64,000 nt of DNA, taken from NCBI RefSeq assembly GCF_018139145.2, contig NC_059471.1, forward strand, positions 101,930,914-101,994,913, given 5' to 3'. The position numbers and the translations under genes were made by a program. Of this stretch, positions 47,994 to 61,497 are shown piece after piece. Numbering within the stretch: the stretch's first letter is position 1; each line of letters begins with the position of its first letter. Source of the stretch: Gymnogyps californianus (lineage: Eukaryota > Chordata > Aves > Accipitriformes > Cathartidae). Below the pieces are notes generated by a model. It had not been told where the DNA came from. It made no database searches and saw only the letters and a program-made list of their open reading frames with translations.

Positions 47994-48599
47994 TGTCGTG
48001 GTTTAACCCCAGCCAGCAACTGAGCACCACGCAGCCGCTCCCCCCTTCCCCCTCCCAGTGGGATGGGGAGGAGAATCGGGGAAAAAAAGTAAAACTCGTG
48101 GGTTGAGATAAGAGCAGTTTAATAGCTAAAGTAAAATAAAAGATAACGCTAACAATAATAATAAAAAAATATAATAATAATAATAATAGTAATGAAAAGG
48201 AATGTAACAAAAAAAAAGAGAGAGAAATAAAACCCAAGAAAAGACAAGTGATGCACAATGCAATCTCTCACCACCTGCTGACCGATGCCCCAGCAGCGAT
48301 CCACCTTTCCCGGCCAGCTCCCCCCAGTTTATATACTGGGCATGACGTTCCATGGTATGGAATACCCCTTTGGCTAGTTCGGGTCAGCTGCCCCGGCTCT
48401 GCTCCCTCCCAGCTTCTTGCACACCTGCTTGCTGGCAGAGCATGGGAAACTGAAAAGTCCTTGGCTTAAGATAAGCGCTACTTAGCAACAACTAAAACAT
48501 CAGCGTGTTATCAACATTATTCTCACACTAAATCCAAAACACAGCACTGTACCAGCTACTAAGAAGAGAGTTAACTCTGTCCCAGCCGAAACCAGGACA
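47994..48599 (-). mobile_element. Complete solo LTR of an endogenous retrovirus
   Basis: The 606-base element starts TG and ends CA and is flanked by an exact 5-bp target duplication, CAACA (47989-47993 and 48600-48604). In its sense orientation (minus strand) it has a TATATAAA box, A/T microsatellite runs in the downstream part (48150-48225), and the terminal inverted pair TGTCCTGG...CCACGACA. No internal retroviral sequence remains, so it arose by recombination between two LTRs. A 5-bp duplication fits ERVL-like and some other classes. The long frame across it is an artefact of the LTR. Confidence 0.92.
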
Positions 48600-48604
48600 C
48601 AACA

Positions 48605-50300
48605 TAACCTGTTAAAATGACTACACTCATTGCTGTAGGAACCTGAGCTCTGAGCTCTGAGCGAGACAGGAAAATCTGAGCCCAGGAAGGAAAAAGAGAA
48701 CATGTACGGTACAAGAGCATAAAAAAGAGAGACAGGAGGAGGAAAGAAGAGATATATGGGAGCAAATAAATCAAGAGAGGCAGGAATGAGACAGAAAACC
48801 ACAGAGAAACATGAAAGGACTGTCTCTGCCTAAGCCTTCCCGACTCCCAGGCATCTGGTATTTCCAGAAGGAGTAACCTCACAGCCTGTATGAGGAAAAT
48901 GGGTGTGCTCCTAGAATGTAGCAGGGTTGTCAGGGATCAGAGGGTTCCCCATTTGCTACTGGTCCTCACTGTCTTTATCAGACACATGGGATGTCAATGT
49001 TCTCTGAGATCCAGATGATCTTCTCTCCTTTTCACCCTGTCCCTTACAGCTCTTTCTTCCTATTTTATCTGGTTTTGCAATTTTCCTCTGGACTTCATGG
49101 GTCCCAAAAGCCAACAGATTTGAAACCATCCCTACAGCAGGTCCCTCTGTCCTATACAATGCTTAACTCCCCAAACACTCCCTGATAGAAGGGGAGGCCA
49201 TGCTTCCTTTCTCACCTTGGCAGGCAGTTTCCTTGCACCCTCACATGCCTGGGCATCAGGCTTACAGGTACTGTACATCCACCAAGTCTTGTTTCTGTCT
49301 ATCCCCAAGAATTAAGGAGCCCTCCATTGCTAAAGAATTGGGTGAGGGAGGAAGTGTATTCCCATAGTCTGGGGATCCTGGATAGTAAAGGATGAAAATG
49401 CTTTTTTGTCTCACATTAATTTCACAGCTGTTTATTTCTAGGTCATTGCAGACCCTTACATGTCGTGTTCCCTTCTTCAGCTGCTCTTTTGTTCTGCCTT
49501 TGGTTTCCACATCTCTCCATGGTGAGAGATCTGCTAACACAGAGGTCTCACCTGTTCAGACGCTCTCAAGCCTTCAGCCCATGCTGCAGCCCCTTGAGGT
49601 GTGTGTACATCAGTGCTGCTGTTCAAACTGTGTGTCACCACCCCAAGGATGGGGACAATGAGGTTTGGGGAAACCAGGAGAGGTTTGGGAGTCAGTGGAA
49701 AGTTTGGGAGGTCTCTTTCTCTCTCTGTCCTCTCACTAATTCCCCTGCCTTCTCTTCCTGGCACATCTGATTTTCTTGAGTGACCTGCATAGGAAGGACT
49801 CCACTGTGCAACGATGGCACAAGTCACTGCTGGCCAGGGTCCCATTGTAGCAGAAGGATGGGACATGGGGCACAAGAAAAGGGTCACTTGGGCATCTGCA
49901 TTTACAATTGCCCATTTCTACTCCTTCCTCCTTCAGTTCACTGGGAACATGGGACCCTGTCCCCAGGCTGCTCCCCTTTTGACACATTTACCCCGTATGT
50001 GCATACCCTGACATTTTCTGGGCTAATCATACTCCTCTGCACGGATTGCTCTCACTTACCAGAGTCTAGTTCAGGATGATCTTTTCCCATCCGCAGTCAC
50101 TGTATTTTCTTTCAGGGTTGCTGCTGCTCCCTTTGTATGGGGTGCCTGCCATTTCAGTGGTGGAGAGACCTTTTCTCCTGGTTCCCGGAGCACAGCAGGT
50201 GGGTAATAACGGCCAGGAGCAGCTGACATTTTCTCCTCTAGTCTTCACCTGGGTTTAAGATGTGTGCCTTTTCCCTTGCAAAGGCCAAGGAGATCTTGCC
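48605..50300. other. Intergenic region right of the solo LTR
   Basis: No gene is recognised. Short frames near 49260-50000 overlap on both strands and have no domains. Confidence 0.5.
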
Positions 50301-53200
50301 TCACAGTTGAGTGTGGCTGTAAGAGGTCACTGTTCTTCAGTGGACTGGCTGTACAGAAGAGAAACCAGGATCAGATACTATATATAGCTTGTCTCGCACC
50401 TTTTCCCTCTCTTGGACCCAAGCTCTGGTGTCCTGACTAGTTGCCAGCTGCACATTTGCATTCCCTAAGCCCCTCAAGGAACTTGGCCCCTTGTTTCCAC
50501 AAGCAGATAACATCCCAAGGCCTCAGGAAAGCCGTGCTGGCTGGATGAAGAGCAGAACAGCAGAAGCCATCCCGTGGACAAAGTTGTGAAGGACTGGAAG
50601 GAAAAAGGGCTGATTCAGCTTCACAGTTTGTTGGTCAAGGCCAAATTCTGCCTACTCACATCCATGCAAGTTTGTGGGATCCATGAAATTCGGCACAGCG
50701 CTCTGCTTCACTGAGGCACAGGATATAAATATCTTGGTTTAGGACTGGAAAGACAGACAGACAGATAGAGGGTTTCAGCTTAGTTTCAGTGCTGCAACAT
50801 GAGCTTCCCCAAGGAGCCTGTCTGAACGTAGAAGAGTTGTTGGCTACTGCACTGAAAGATAAAACAGTGAAGAACTAACATGGGTTATAATGATTTGACT
50901 GAACCCAGATGAGAATTTAAATGCTAGTTTCCTGTGAGCCCAGCTGCAGGAGACTGCTGGGATGCAGCACATCGACTTTGGCCCGTCAACACTAAAGTTC
51001 TTCTGAGGCTATCTGGCCCACATTCACTCACTGGTTAGCTCAGCCATTTCTGAGCCCAGGAAAATGCCAACCCACCTCTGCCTCCAATTCTCAGAAATGT
51101 TAGCTAAACAAGACTCAGAGAGCATTAAATTGAGAGCAAAACGAAAACAGAACAGGGCAGGGAAAGGAGTTTGTTGTTGCAAACAGACTACAAGGCAAGG
51201 AAAGCTTGATTTTTATCAGTGTCTACACTTATTGTAAAAACTACGTGTGATAATGTATGAGCTTTAAGATTATAATGGGTATCCTTCTGGTAGATAAGAA
51301 AAAAAAATGTAGGCCCTGCTTCTGACGCAGTGACTCATGATGCCAATTGCATGTCACTGAAGTCCAGAGAAATACTTGCACAGGTAATCATAAGGAACAG
51401 CAATGGAAATAGGGCCATCATAAGAAACCCACCATGCAAGAGTACTGGGTCCACCTAGTTCAAGTTTGCTCGCAGTCACATCCAGTGACGCTGTACGTGC
51501 TGATCAGAGTCTCACCTGAATCCTTCTTTACTACAACTTTACATTGTGAGTACCGACAATCACTACTATTCTACCTACCATAGAGTTAAAATTATACTGA
51601 TGCTACGCCTACCATGAGCAAAGGCAGATAAAATCATGGTAGCCATGATATGCTAGCACCTTCTGGGGAAATTTTCAGTGCCACGATTGTCAGGTAAACA
51701 TTTATTTCCCTCTCATTTTTTTGATAGCTATGCAGCTAAACATCTGTTTGTGCCTTTGAGAATCGTCACTGACACTGCTACTACCACAAGAAGAAGACAT
51801 TAAGAAGACAAAGACAGGCAGACATCTTCACACATGCATCTTTACCTTCACACATCTACCTTGTGTTGATGGCCAGAAGAGCGTGTTGCAAATGTAAAGG
51901 TCTGAGGAGCATATGGAATGCACTTTATGTTTACCTTCTGGAAATCTCTGCTGTAGTGGAGCCAAAAATCATTATTTTCCTGCCTCTTTCCCACCATTTT
52001 TATTACACTTACAGTGGCTCTACAGCTGGCGCAATTTAAAATAATACCATTTCCAAGGCATGACAGTGGTTGTGGCAGTTCATTGCTGCATTTCTAATCG
52101 TCTCATTTTGCCCTGCATCTACATGATTTAGAATTCTTTATGGTGCTCTATAAATGGGTCTCCATTAAGTAAGCTATAAAAATCTTTTAACCTAAGGTCA
52201 ATGTTTGGCTTACAGTGACTATATTTAAATATGATTAGTGGAACTCTGCATTCCGATTAAGCAATCCCATATAAAGTAAACTCACTGTAATTTAATTTTT
52301 TTTGAACTATAGGCAGAATATGAGATTCCCATTTCTTTAGTAAAACTGAGGGGGTGGGAATGTGATTTGATTACAAGAGTAAATATAAGATCATATGACT
52401 GAAAAATTAATAGCTTCCCTTATTCCGATTTAATCTGTTAAAATAACTTTAGAAAAGGCTTAAGGCCTGAAATATTTGACTACTATTCAGTAAACCAGCC
52501 AAACAGCTTAGCAGAGTCCCCCGTGGAAAATCCTTGATTGACTTTCTGCACGATAACTGAATACTTAGGTTTTCAACCAATACTTTTATGCAGCATTTTC
52601 TTACACATTCTTACACATTTTGAACAGCTGAGAATTCACTGGGCTTTTTCCTGTTGAAAAAAATCTTGTGGATATTTCAATGGAGTGTTTATTGTTAACT
52701 GAGTTCAGACTCCAGGGACAACTAATGTTTTCTGTCCTAGATAAATCCACACTGAGAATTGGACAATGTCACAACCAAGTCCTATCAAATAGATGACAAT
52801 AGGTCATTTAAATTTGGTGAGGAAAGATTTGTCTAAGGAAGTCTTGAGTTAAAAATTGTAACTCTATTACATCTAGTGAAAAATATAAAGCACATTTTCC
52901 CCAAAAAAGTAGTATGTGCAAGATCCATTGAAAACTTGGCTTGAAAACCTTTGTTGTGTGGGTGCAGAACATCTAAATTATTCAGTGTTTGCTGGTGGGA
53001 GATGAAGTGCTATTCCACTGAGATGCCAAATAAAAACTATTCCAGGTCACTCCTGAAAATGACTCCTGACTAAAAGAGCTGAAGGACAGAGTTCAAAAGA
53101 GCCAATAGTTTGTAGTTTAATTGCCTCAAGTCCGATGCAGCTCTCTGTACTCCTTCGCATACTGTTACCATCTAGGTAATAACGAAAATGTATCCTATTG
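50301..53200. other. AT-rich stretch nearly free of open frames
   Basis: About 2.9 kb with no open frame of even 60 codons on either strand and no repeat I can name. The 52000-52900 part is especially AT-rich with TTTAATT, TATAAA and ATTTAAAT words. It may hold conserved non-coding elements, but that cannot be judged from one sequence. Confidence 0.5.
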
Positions 53201-54850
53201 CAGGAGACTGAGTTGAGTCTTTAATGATTTCTTCTGGTAGAGCCTCATGCCTCAAAAGGTCATGGCAATGCAGTACTCTGGATTGCTTTGGGTCAGAGCT
53301 GAACACACTGAAGGGCTGTGGAGAAGCTTGCATTGCCATTGCAAAAACATGCCTGTTTGAAGAAAGTCTCCAATATTATCAGTCAAACGCATCTTCTTAC
53401 CTTTAAATGCACTTTAACTAATTACCAGAAATTCCAAGGTGTTTCTCCGTAGTCTTTATGCATTTAAGCCCTGGAGACTATAGTAATAGCATACAGTGTA
53501 ATGGCAACAAGCCACTGTCAGAGAACGAGGATACGTCCAGAGTTAGGGTAAGATCTCCCCAGTGCTGCAGAAGACAGAAACACACAGAAACAACCACAAA
53601 ACCTCCAGTCATCATTCAATCTCATAATTGCGATTCCTTAAGGATTCTTTAGCATCTAGCACCTAATAATCTGCGTTACCCCAGGCTGAGGTAGAGCTCC
53701 TCGTGGACACAGCCATTTCTTTGATGCAAAGAAAAATGACAGCATGAGCAGGTACTGTCAGAAAATCTTGTCTGTAATAAAGATACACACTGCAGTTAAA
53801 TCTCTGACGAGGTCTTAATGCCAGTCTCATTGTCATGAGGGCTACTTCTGTAGTAGCAATGACAAGCTGTGTTTGTCCTAACAGAGGGCTTCAATTAGAA
53901 TCCCTTCTCCATTTGCAAGACCTCCAGATGTATTTCCTGTAAAGTAAGTAGATAAACCTTTAGTTAATGTTCAACTTGTCTAATACCAAAACTGGTAAAG
54001 GATTGTGATTATTGCTCCAGTTCACTCCATGCTGATTTCATGCCAGCCACAGATGGCAGAGCAGTGAGCGTCCCTGCTACCCAGCCCAGGACACGGGTTA
54101 TGGATATAGGTTTACCTGTTCTAAGTTGATAAAAAAGGGAATCCAAGAAACATGCAGACACATACACAACTGCTCAAACAATGGCAGAGTCCTCAAGGAT
54201 GGCAGGTTTGCCTCAGGGATTGACCTGAACCTTCCTTTCAAACACCTACCTTTCAAATGCAGAGCCTGCTCCATCTTCCGAAGCTGCCATGTCACAGTTT
54301 GCCAAGGGTAGGGCTCAAGATCCATCTCCCCACTACATATCCACAGCCTGATAGCCTTGGGTAAGTATCCCTTCCCAAGAAGCTGAAAACGTTTGCTTGT
54401 GACTTGCAGCTACTTTTTGTGATGCATACATTATTCAGAGTTCTCCTCCCAGAAGGTCTCTCCGTGACCTGGAGCAGGCGATATGCCAGGAGGGTAGAGA
54501 TTCAGACTACCTGCGGCTACTGACACAGTCATTAATTTCCTGCTTCAGTTGTGCATATCTTCAAACTAATTTATACAGAAGGTCAAATAGACGTCTGCAA
54601 GAGCTGGAAAAGGAAAATATCACCTCCTAAAACTCTCTTACACTGACCACTTCTCTTCGTTACACCAAGTTGAATTCAAACAGAATAGATATGTTTTGCT
54701 GGATCTCAGCAGCTTGCTACCTCCAATGGTGTCAGAGGTCCATCTCTGGAAAGAGTGTAAGAAACAGGGCATATAACACAGTTCTTCCCCTGACACACCT
54801 TCTGCATTTCTGGCAATCAGTGATTTGCCATTTGGGCTGGAGGCTGTAGT
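53201..54850. other. Intergenic region left of the CR1 copy
   Basis: Ordinary non-coding sequence with short unsupported frames and no clear repeat. Confidence 0.5.
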
Positions 54851-54859
54851 CAGTGTTTA

Positions 54860-55800
54860 TTAGCTACAAACAAAACTATCCTACATGAATTTGTCTAATC
54901 TGTCTTCTACCTGATTTAAACCTTTGGCCTCCACAATATGTTGTGATTAAGAGTTTCACAACACAATTACACATTGAATTAAAAAGTCCTTCCTTTGGTC
55001 TGTTTTAAAACCTCTGCCTGATACTTTTATTAGCTTCTCCTTACTTCTTTTTTTACCAGAAATGATGAGTAATCCTTCCCTGTTCCTCATTCTTCACGAT
55101 TTTATGGACCTATATTACCATTCATCTCTTTTCCAATTTATTAGTCTCTTCTCCTACAGAAACCATTCTATATTTCTTATCAGCTTTATTTCCCTCCCTT
55201 CTATCTTTTTCTAGCTGTGGTAACCAGAACTGCACATAATGGATTTGAACAGAGGCATAATCTATTTCATTTTTTGTTTTAGTTCCTTTCTAATCATTGC
55301 TACCTGTCTTTCTCTCTTTTTGACCGTCACTGAACACTGAGCTGGCTTTTCAGGGAATTATCCAGTGATTCCCAGACCAATTTTCCGAATAGCAGCAGCT
55401 CAGGTAGATCCCCACTCTGCTCATAGCTAGGGTGTTTTTTTTCCCCCGTATGTATTATCTTGCATGTGTGAATACTGTACTTCATATGCCATTTTGTCAC
55501 TTGGTCATGCAGTATTGTCAGTGCCTTCTGAAACTCTTTGCAGTTCACTTTAGACTGCGTAAAGCCATACATGATTTTTGTACTATTTATGTAGGAACGG
55601 CTGCGGAATTTCACTAGCGGTCACTGCTAAGCATGATGAGCAGCACCGGTCCCAGCTGACATCCCAGTGGAATCCCACTGATGAGTTCCCCCATTTTTCC
55701 CTCCTTCCATTTTATCCAATGACTTATTTATTTAACAGCCTGTGCTGAGTGGCCTCGTCAAAAGCTTTTCAGAAAGCACTGTTATCCACATGGTTCTTTA
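54860..55800 (-). mobile_element. Ancient CR1/L3-like LINE, 3' half
   Basis: On the minus strand, pieces of a CR1-clade reverse transcriptase appear in order: FDEATQHRLL (AFDKVPH-like) near 55750, SGIPLGCQLGPVLL (like the SGVPQGS..GPVLF motif) near 55660, then TKWHMKYSIHTCKIIHTGEK and SLDNSLKSQ (55330-55530). The 3' untranslated portion follows to about 54860. The usual FADD catalytic segment has been lost through small deletions. Frameshifts and stops show it is long dead. Ends are approximate. Confidence 0.75.
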
Positions 55801-55851
55801 TTCCACCAGGTGTGATGGCTGGTGTAGGTGACAGAGAGCACATTGTAAGCA

Positions 55852-56238
55852 TCAGTTCAACTGTATCCACTTGGTTTCCCTTGGTGCTGTAGGGTCTAAG
55901 TAATCTAGTCCTGATAATTCATTACTAATCATTTCATCAACTGGTTGTTCAGCTCCTTCTCCTGACGTTTCACCCTCATACAGTTCCTCAGGTTGTCCCC
56001 TGTAAAGATATTCTCTGACATGGGAAATTCTGTATGATCTGCTATAGAAAACACTAGCACAATAAAGTTCAGTGCTATAGCTGTTGTGAAACACCTCTCC
56101 CCATTTTTTCAGATAGTCATATACATCGGTTCTCAAAGCCCTCCTCTTGCCACTGGAATCGTAGAGGCAACAGCAAAAGTCCCTACAGCCACTCATTCCC
56201 CACGAGACAACCAAGCCTGTTCTTCTCTGTCCCTGCAT
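55852..56238 (-). other. Unrecognised 128-codon open frame beside CR1
   Basis: An ATG-initiated frame runs just 5' of the CR1 remnant on the same strand. The translation is mixed in composition with an acidic stretch (GETSGEGAEQPVDEM) and no domain I know. Its C-terminal end might be decayed CR1 coding sequence, but the N-terminal part does not resemble the reverse transcriptase expected there. Probably chance. Confidence 0.2.
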
Positions 56239-56239
56239 T

Positions 56240-58515
56240 AGCAGACAATCTGATGTGCAACCTTTCTCTCTTTCACTTGCTTTTCCTCAAAAGAACAGTC
56301 AGAAATTTATTTAAGCACTGCACTTCTGTTATCATCTGCACAAATTGCAAGGAGTGCGTTTTTTTCCAGGGAATCATTTAAGAGTTTTCCAAGCCTTAGC
56401 CATAAAGAAATAGTTACCCTCTACCTGTTGGCCAAACAGCTGGTGTAATTTGATTCCTGCTCTTTTCTTTTTGGTTCCTATTCTCCTGGAGAATTGCTAG
56501 CTATTGCTGAAATTTATATTGTGCCTGTTTTTACTAATTCATCAAATGCCAATGAACTGGTTCCTCATTCTGTTTGACCAGCTGTTTCATATAATCTGTT
56601 GTTACAATTGGCTTTAAAAATCTCCCAGGAGGAGCACAATAACTCAAATTTGTCAGATCTGCAGTAATTCATGAAAGATCGTTAGTATGTGGAAATCCAC
56701 ATTTCTTAAATGCAAGTATCAAGATACCAGTCCTATTGTTGAAACCAAGATGGGACTTCCAATATAACCCACTTGTCACTTACAATTCTCCCACCCCCCT
56801 TCATATTACTGCATAGCCTGAAATTTTCTGTGTTTGGTCTTAGTCCAGAGTTCAATATATTTCTTTTTAAGAGAGAAGAAAATCTGTTCAGATTAGCACC
56901 AAACAAGCCAAATAATTAAGAAAATCACTCAGATGCTCCTTATACTCAGATAACTCAAGAAACATTTTCTTTAAAGCCTCACATTTGGCATGTGTCTAAG
57001 AGGAATGTGCGGTTTGCCTTGATAGACGAAATATGGTAATGAATGTTCAAACATTTTCTACTTTGTAATTTGTAATTGTCCTTACTGGTTTAGCAATAAG
57101 TATATAAGTATAATGTTCGGAGAGTTTTTAGTTATGGTTATTTGACTGCAACACAGACCTTTTTGTTATCTTATTTGACTCAGGACTTACATAAGATGTC
57201 ATTTGGAAACCACTGTCTGGCATTATACAATGTCAAATGCATATACCCTGAAGAAAGCCTCAACATTTTCTTTACAAAAACTGTGGCTCAATGCTTTTTT
57301 CCTGCAGCACCTTCTCACCTGCACAACAGTTCTGTACAAAACAGTTCAAGCTCGCGGGCATAAACTCCAATGTGAAAAAACAGATTTTTAAATCCATTCT
57401 GGTATTTATGGGAAGTGTAGTTAAATGCAGTTAGAGAGGCAGCAACAAGTTCTTTCATAAAAGTTCGATTCCCTGATAGCATAAAGCAATATAGCATCAA
57501 TGAGCGGCTAGTTGTATCAGTTTAGGCCTCATCTTCGGATTCAACTGCTCTGAATATGTTTGATATCATCCAGCACATGGAGCCTGGTAGCATGAGGGCA
57601 GTTATGTCTATGTGGAGATCTCCTAAAAGCAACCTAAGTTGCATCCCTACACTGCAAAGTAAGGTGGACATACAAGATGGCTTCAAGCACACTTCTCATC
57701 CACACTACATGGCCTACACATCCGTGCGCTCCTTGGAGGAACCCAGCTTGGGCTGCCCATTGGACACCTGGCTTCGTCCGTCCTTCCTGCATGCAGCCCA
57801 CTGACAGAAGAACCTGGGCTCCAGCTCTGGCCACTGATCTTCAAACTCTGCTTTAGAGAGTCAGAAGTCCTCCTGGCCACTGGTCCTCTGGCACATGCAT
57901 GTAAACAGTGGGGTGAGGCGGTGCAAGCCTAGACTTCAGAGCAGGTTCAGAGCCAGAGTGTGACACAGAAGCTGATGCTGGCTCTGCAGCCTTATGGGCA
58001 ATGGCAGGTAGGGGCCAGGAGTGATGTCTCCAAGGTCAGGACTGGCACAAGTAGTCTTAGACTGCCCACCTCACATGGCTGAGAAGCAGCATGTTAACAG
58101 CTGTCAACGGAAAAAAGATCAGCTGTGGGCAGAGGAGCTTCTGTCCTGCTGGGTACCCCAGAAGCAGCTCATTGAAGAAACTAAAGGGCATGCCCCACCT
58201 CTCCCCTCTACGCCTACAACAGCTCTTCCAATCTGCACAGTTTCAACCCGTGCAGCAGCCTGAAATGCAGAAGATGCAGAAGTGGGCGTACTGTCCTTTA
58301 GCTCTGATGTCTAATCCTGTGTGTCCTAAGGAGACAAGCTCTTCAAAGCACCCAGCTGCTGCTCCGGGGTCTCGTACATAACTTTCTTGCTCAGAGAACA
58401 AGGAACATCTTTTAGCTTCATTACCAGTAGGTAACCCTGCTGACTTTAGATGCAGTGAGATCCCTGGGTTAGCTTCCTTGTGGGAATGACTGCTGACAAA
58501 TAAAACATAGCCAGC
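56240..58515. other. Intergenic region, no gene recognised
   Basis: Mostly AT-rich sequence to 57550, then more GC-moderate. Open frames near 57550-58380 overlap on both strands without domains. No promoter or repeat was identified. Confidence 0.5.
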
Positions 58516-58600
58516 TTGTGGTTAAAGCACAGGATCTTTGCTCTATTCCTGGAATTGCAGCAGATTTCCTGTGTGGCTTTGGACAAGTCACGTAAGCCAA
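58516..58600 (+). repeat. MIR-like SINE fragment (tRNA-related head)
   Basis: The order GTGGTTAAAGCACAGGATCT, TCTATTCCTGG, CCTGTGTGGCTTTGGACAAG and TCAC matches the 5' tRNA-derived part and early core of MIR in the plus orientation. Confidence 0.6.
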
Positions 58601-61495
58601 AGTATTCAAACCTGGGGCCAAGCCACTGGGTGCTCAGCAGCTTGAAAATCAGGTGTTTGTTTATTTGTCTAAGTATAGATTTAGGACCCTTATTTTTGGC
58701 ATCCATTTTTTTTAAATCTTTGGCCTATGTGTCGCAGATTCAACACCTATATGGCCATGTTACACAGCCAGCCAAACTTCCCGCTGAATTTGGGGAGAGC
58801 ACTGTGTTCCCTGGATGTCAGGCCAATTATCTACGTATGAATTTAGGTGCCTGTCTTTAGTTTACAAGGCTGATCATGTGGGGATTCATCTCTCTGAGCC
58901 AATAACTTCCATCTACGAATGAAGAGGACCCAGGAGCACACTTCCATCTCTTCAGGCCTTTCAGAGGCTCAGCATGTTATAGATGGAAGTGCTCTAATCC
59001 CTTATCCAAACAGAGAAATGCAAAAATGATCGTTTGTACTGATGTTTATTATACCTCTGTAATTACACTTGATTTGGACAGTCATTGAATATCCCTTTTG
59101 TATTCTCAGTGGGGAAAAACTCAGCGCTTGCTGGGCAGAAAGGTCTAGCAGTTGTTCTCATCCTGAAAATGAACTAGATTTTTTTTTCTAAAAAAGGAAC
59201 CCCGGAATTTGCCTGTTAGTTTTTTGTTCCCACTCCTCCCCAAGATATAAGCCTTCTGTCAGGACCCAATCACCAGAAAATATAATCTAAGACCTTTTTA
59301 AACAGAAAAATGCAAGGTAGAAGTCCAAAACCACTAATTATTTTTCATTCCTTGTTTTAAATAACCTGTCAAAATAAACAAATACCTTCTAGGCTGAGAC
59401 TTTCTATGGCAATTTTTAGTCCTGGCTGAATTTTAACAGCCAATTTATAACAACAATACACCCTTATTGGTAGTGGCATGTATGCTACCACGGTAAAATT
59501 ATTTTCAATGTGCAGACACTGTATGGTATTTAAATAGAAATATCCTTTTTATTTTTGCTGACAGACTCCTCGGGCAAAGCTGGCTGATTGGAGAAGCAGA
59601 ACTTTTATTAGCATACCCAGGGGCCGGCCGGCTGGATGCTGCATTCAACACGCTGCTCTCACACAGGAGGGGGTTATCAGGAAGGAGGAATAGGGTATCT
59701 AATCTTAGTCCCCATTAAGACCTGCATAGTAGAGCCTAACAGAAGACACCAATGACGTATTTCATACCCCAGAAGATGGAGGACGGGTTTTTTTTCCAAT
59801 ATGCGGTAGACCTGTCGGGTATGTGGCAAGAAGCAGGTACAAAAGCAGGTGAAGTCTCTAAAAATACTGGTGGCAAGTGAGATTTCCTAGCAAAGTGGAT
59901 TAAAAATCCAAGGGAATCTTTAAACCAAATATTGGCTTTTGTAGAACAACAAAACCAGGATAGTGTTTCCACTCAGCCATAAAAGTTACTGCGGTTGTGT
60001 AATCATGTTGAGTTGTGGCCTTAGGAGAAGTTATAAAGCAGCTGCAGCAAATTAACTTTTCAAAAGTTATTATGGATTGGATGGAATCTAGAAATTTCCC
60101 CCATGTTATTTTTTTTAATAGAACTGTAAAATGAACAACCGTGGATGAGAACTCATCTCAAGCCTCTTACCCTGCGCAAGCACAAACCTGAAGACTTCAA
60201 GGGGAAGCATAAAGCCAGCAGCTCCCCTCCCCTCAAAACAGACACCCCCCTCCCAAAAACGGATGGACATCTTTTTTCCTCTCTAAGGGCCTGATCCATA
60301 TCCCACAGAATTCAGCCAAAGAAATCCCGCTATAGGGGCCTGGTAGACCATAAACAAGGTATAAATTTGTGGGGCGATCTCAAATGACTGGCTTCCTGCA
60401 AAACCATTGGGGACCCTCACGCCTGAGAAAGGGGTGTGCAACACCAGAGGGAAACCCACAGGAGGGTTGCCACAGCTGGCACGGGGGCAAATTCTGCATT
60501 GAGTAGGATGCTGTAAATGGGAAGGCACTGGTTCTCAGGTTAAAAGACAGCACTCGATCTCCTGGCTTCCAGCAAGCCCAGAGCTCAGCCGGAGTAACAC
60601 CCTCTGACCTCACCTGGGAAGAAGTTACAGTCACTCAACTAGTAGGAGGCACCTTGACTTTCTAGGAGGAGGCAGCTGTCAACCTTATCCAAAGTGTAAT
60701 TTGGGAAAGAACAACACAGCCTTGCAGACTACCTTGAGGCTGCTGAGCCTAGGGAGTGAGTAGAAGACAGAGGGTCCAGACAACAGCAGGAAAAGAAACC
60801 AACAGTACTGTGTAAGATGTGAAGTAAAACAAAAGAAGACATTGGCGTCACGGTCACCACAGTCACAACTATTTGGACTAGAAAATTTTTCATTTGGGAG
60901 ATGAACAGGCTTGAAAACTCCTGGACTGAGCTGTGAGAAAACCACACAGTAATAGTCGGAAACACGTGGGGTGGGGGAGGCAGGCGTAGTAGAAAAGAGC
61001 AGTATGTCTTGATGTTTGAAATGAAATCCATACTGCAACTGTTTTAAGACAAATGCCTTACATCTTAACCCATAAAAACTCTTGAGTTAGACCTTAAAGA
61101 AGCAAGTCACTAGAAACACATTACCTCTGACTTTTTTCCGTATTCTCTTGCCCAGTCAACGGGTTGAAATGTACATACCTGTCATTTGACTCATCATGTA
61201 TAACCAAATGTGAAGCACTGGAGCGACTCTAGGTCCTGGAGTTCCAGGTTCTTGTGGCTGTGCGAGGTGACAGTCTCAGAGCACTTGGGTTCATGTTGCG
61301 TCTAAACACAATAGAAAGAGGTCAGTGCTTCCAATGTGTGCACCCTCTGAGTATTCAGAAACAAATCTGAATTAACAATGCCTATAGTAACATTAAGAAC
61401 AGGGTACACGGCATTTCCATGTCTATTCAAAGCCAGCTAGTGTACCAAATCTGAAGGATCTGGCCCATTATAATAGTAATGTGTGACATGTACAA
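58601..61495. other. Intergenic region, no gene recognised
   Basis: About 2.9 kb of non-coding DNA. It is AT-rich to 59550, with a GGGGCCGGCCGGCTGG word at 59621-59636. Minus-strand frames near 60280-61040 lack domains. No repeat was named. Confidence 0.5.
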
Positions 61496-61497
61496 TG

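Noticed and set aside
47671..48258. 195-codon minus-strand frame near the solo LTR
   Set aside because: It runs out of the LTR microsatellite region, has no retroviral protein motif and reads through known LTR sequence.
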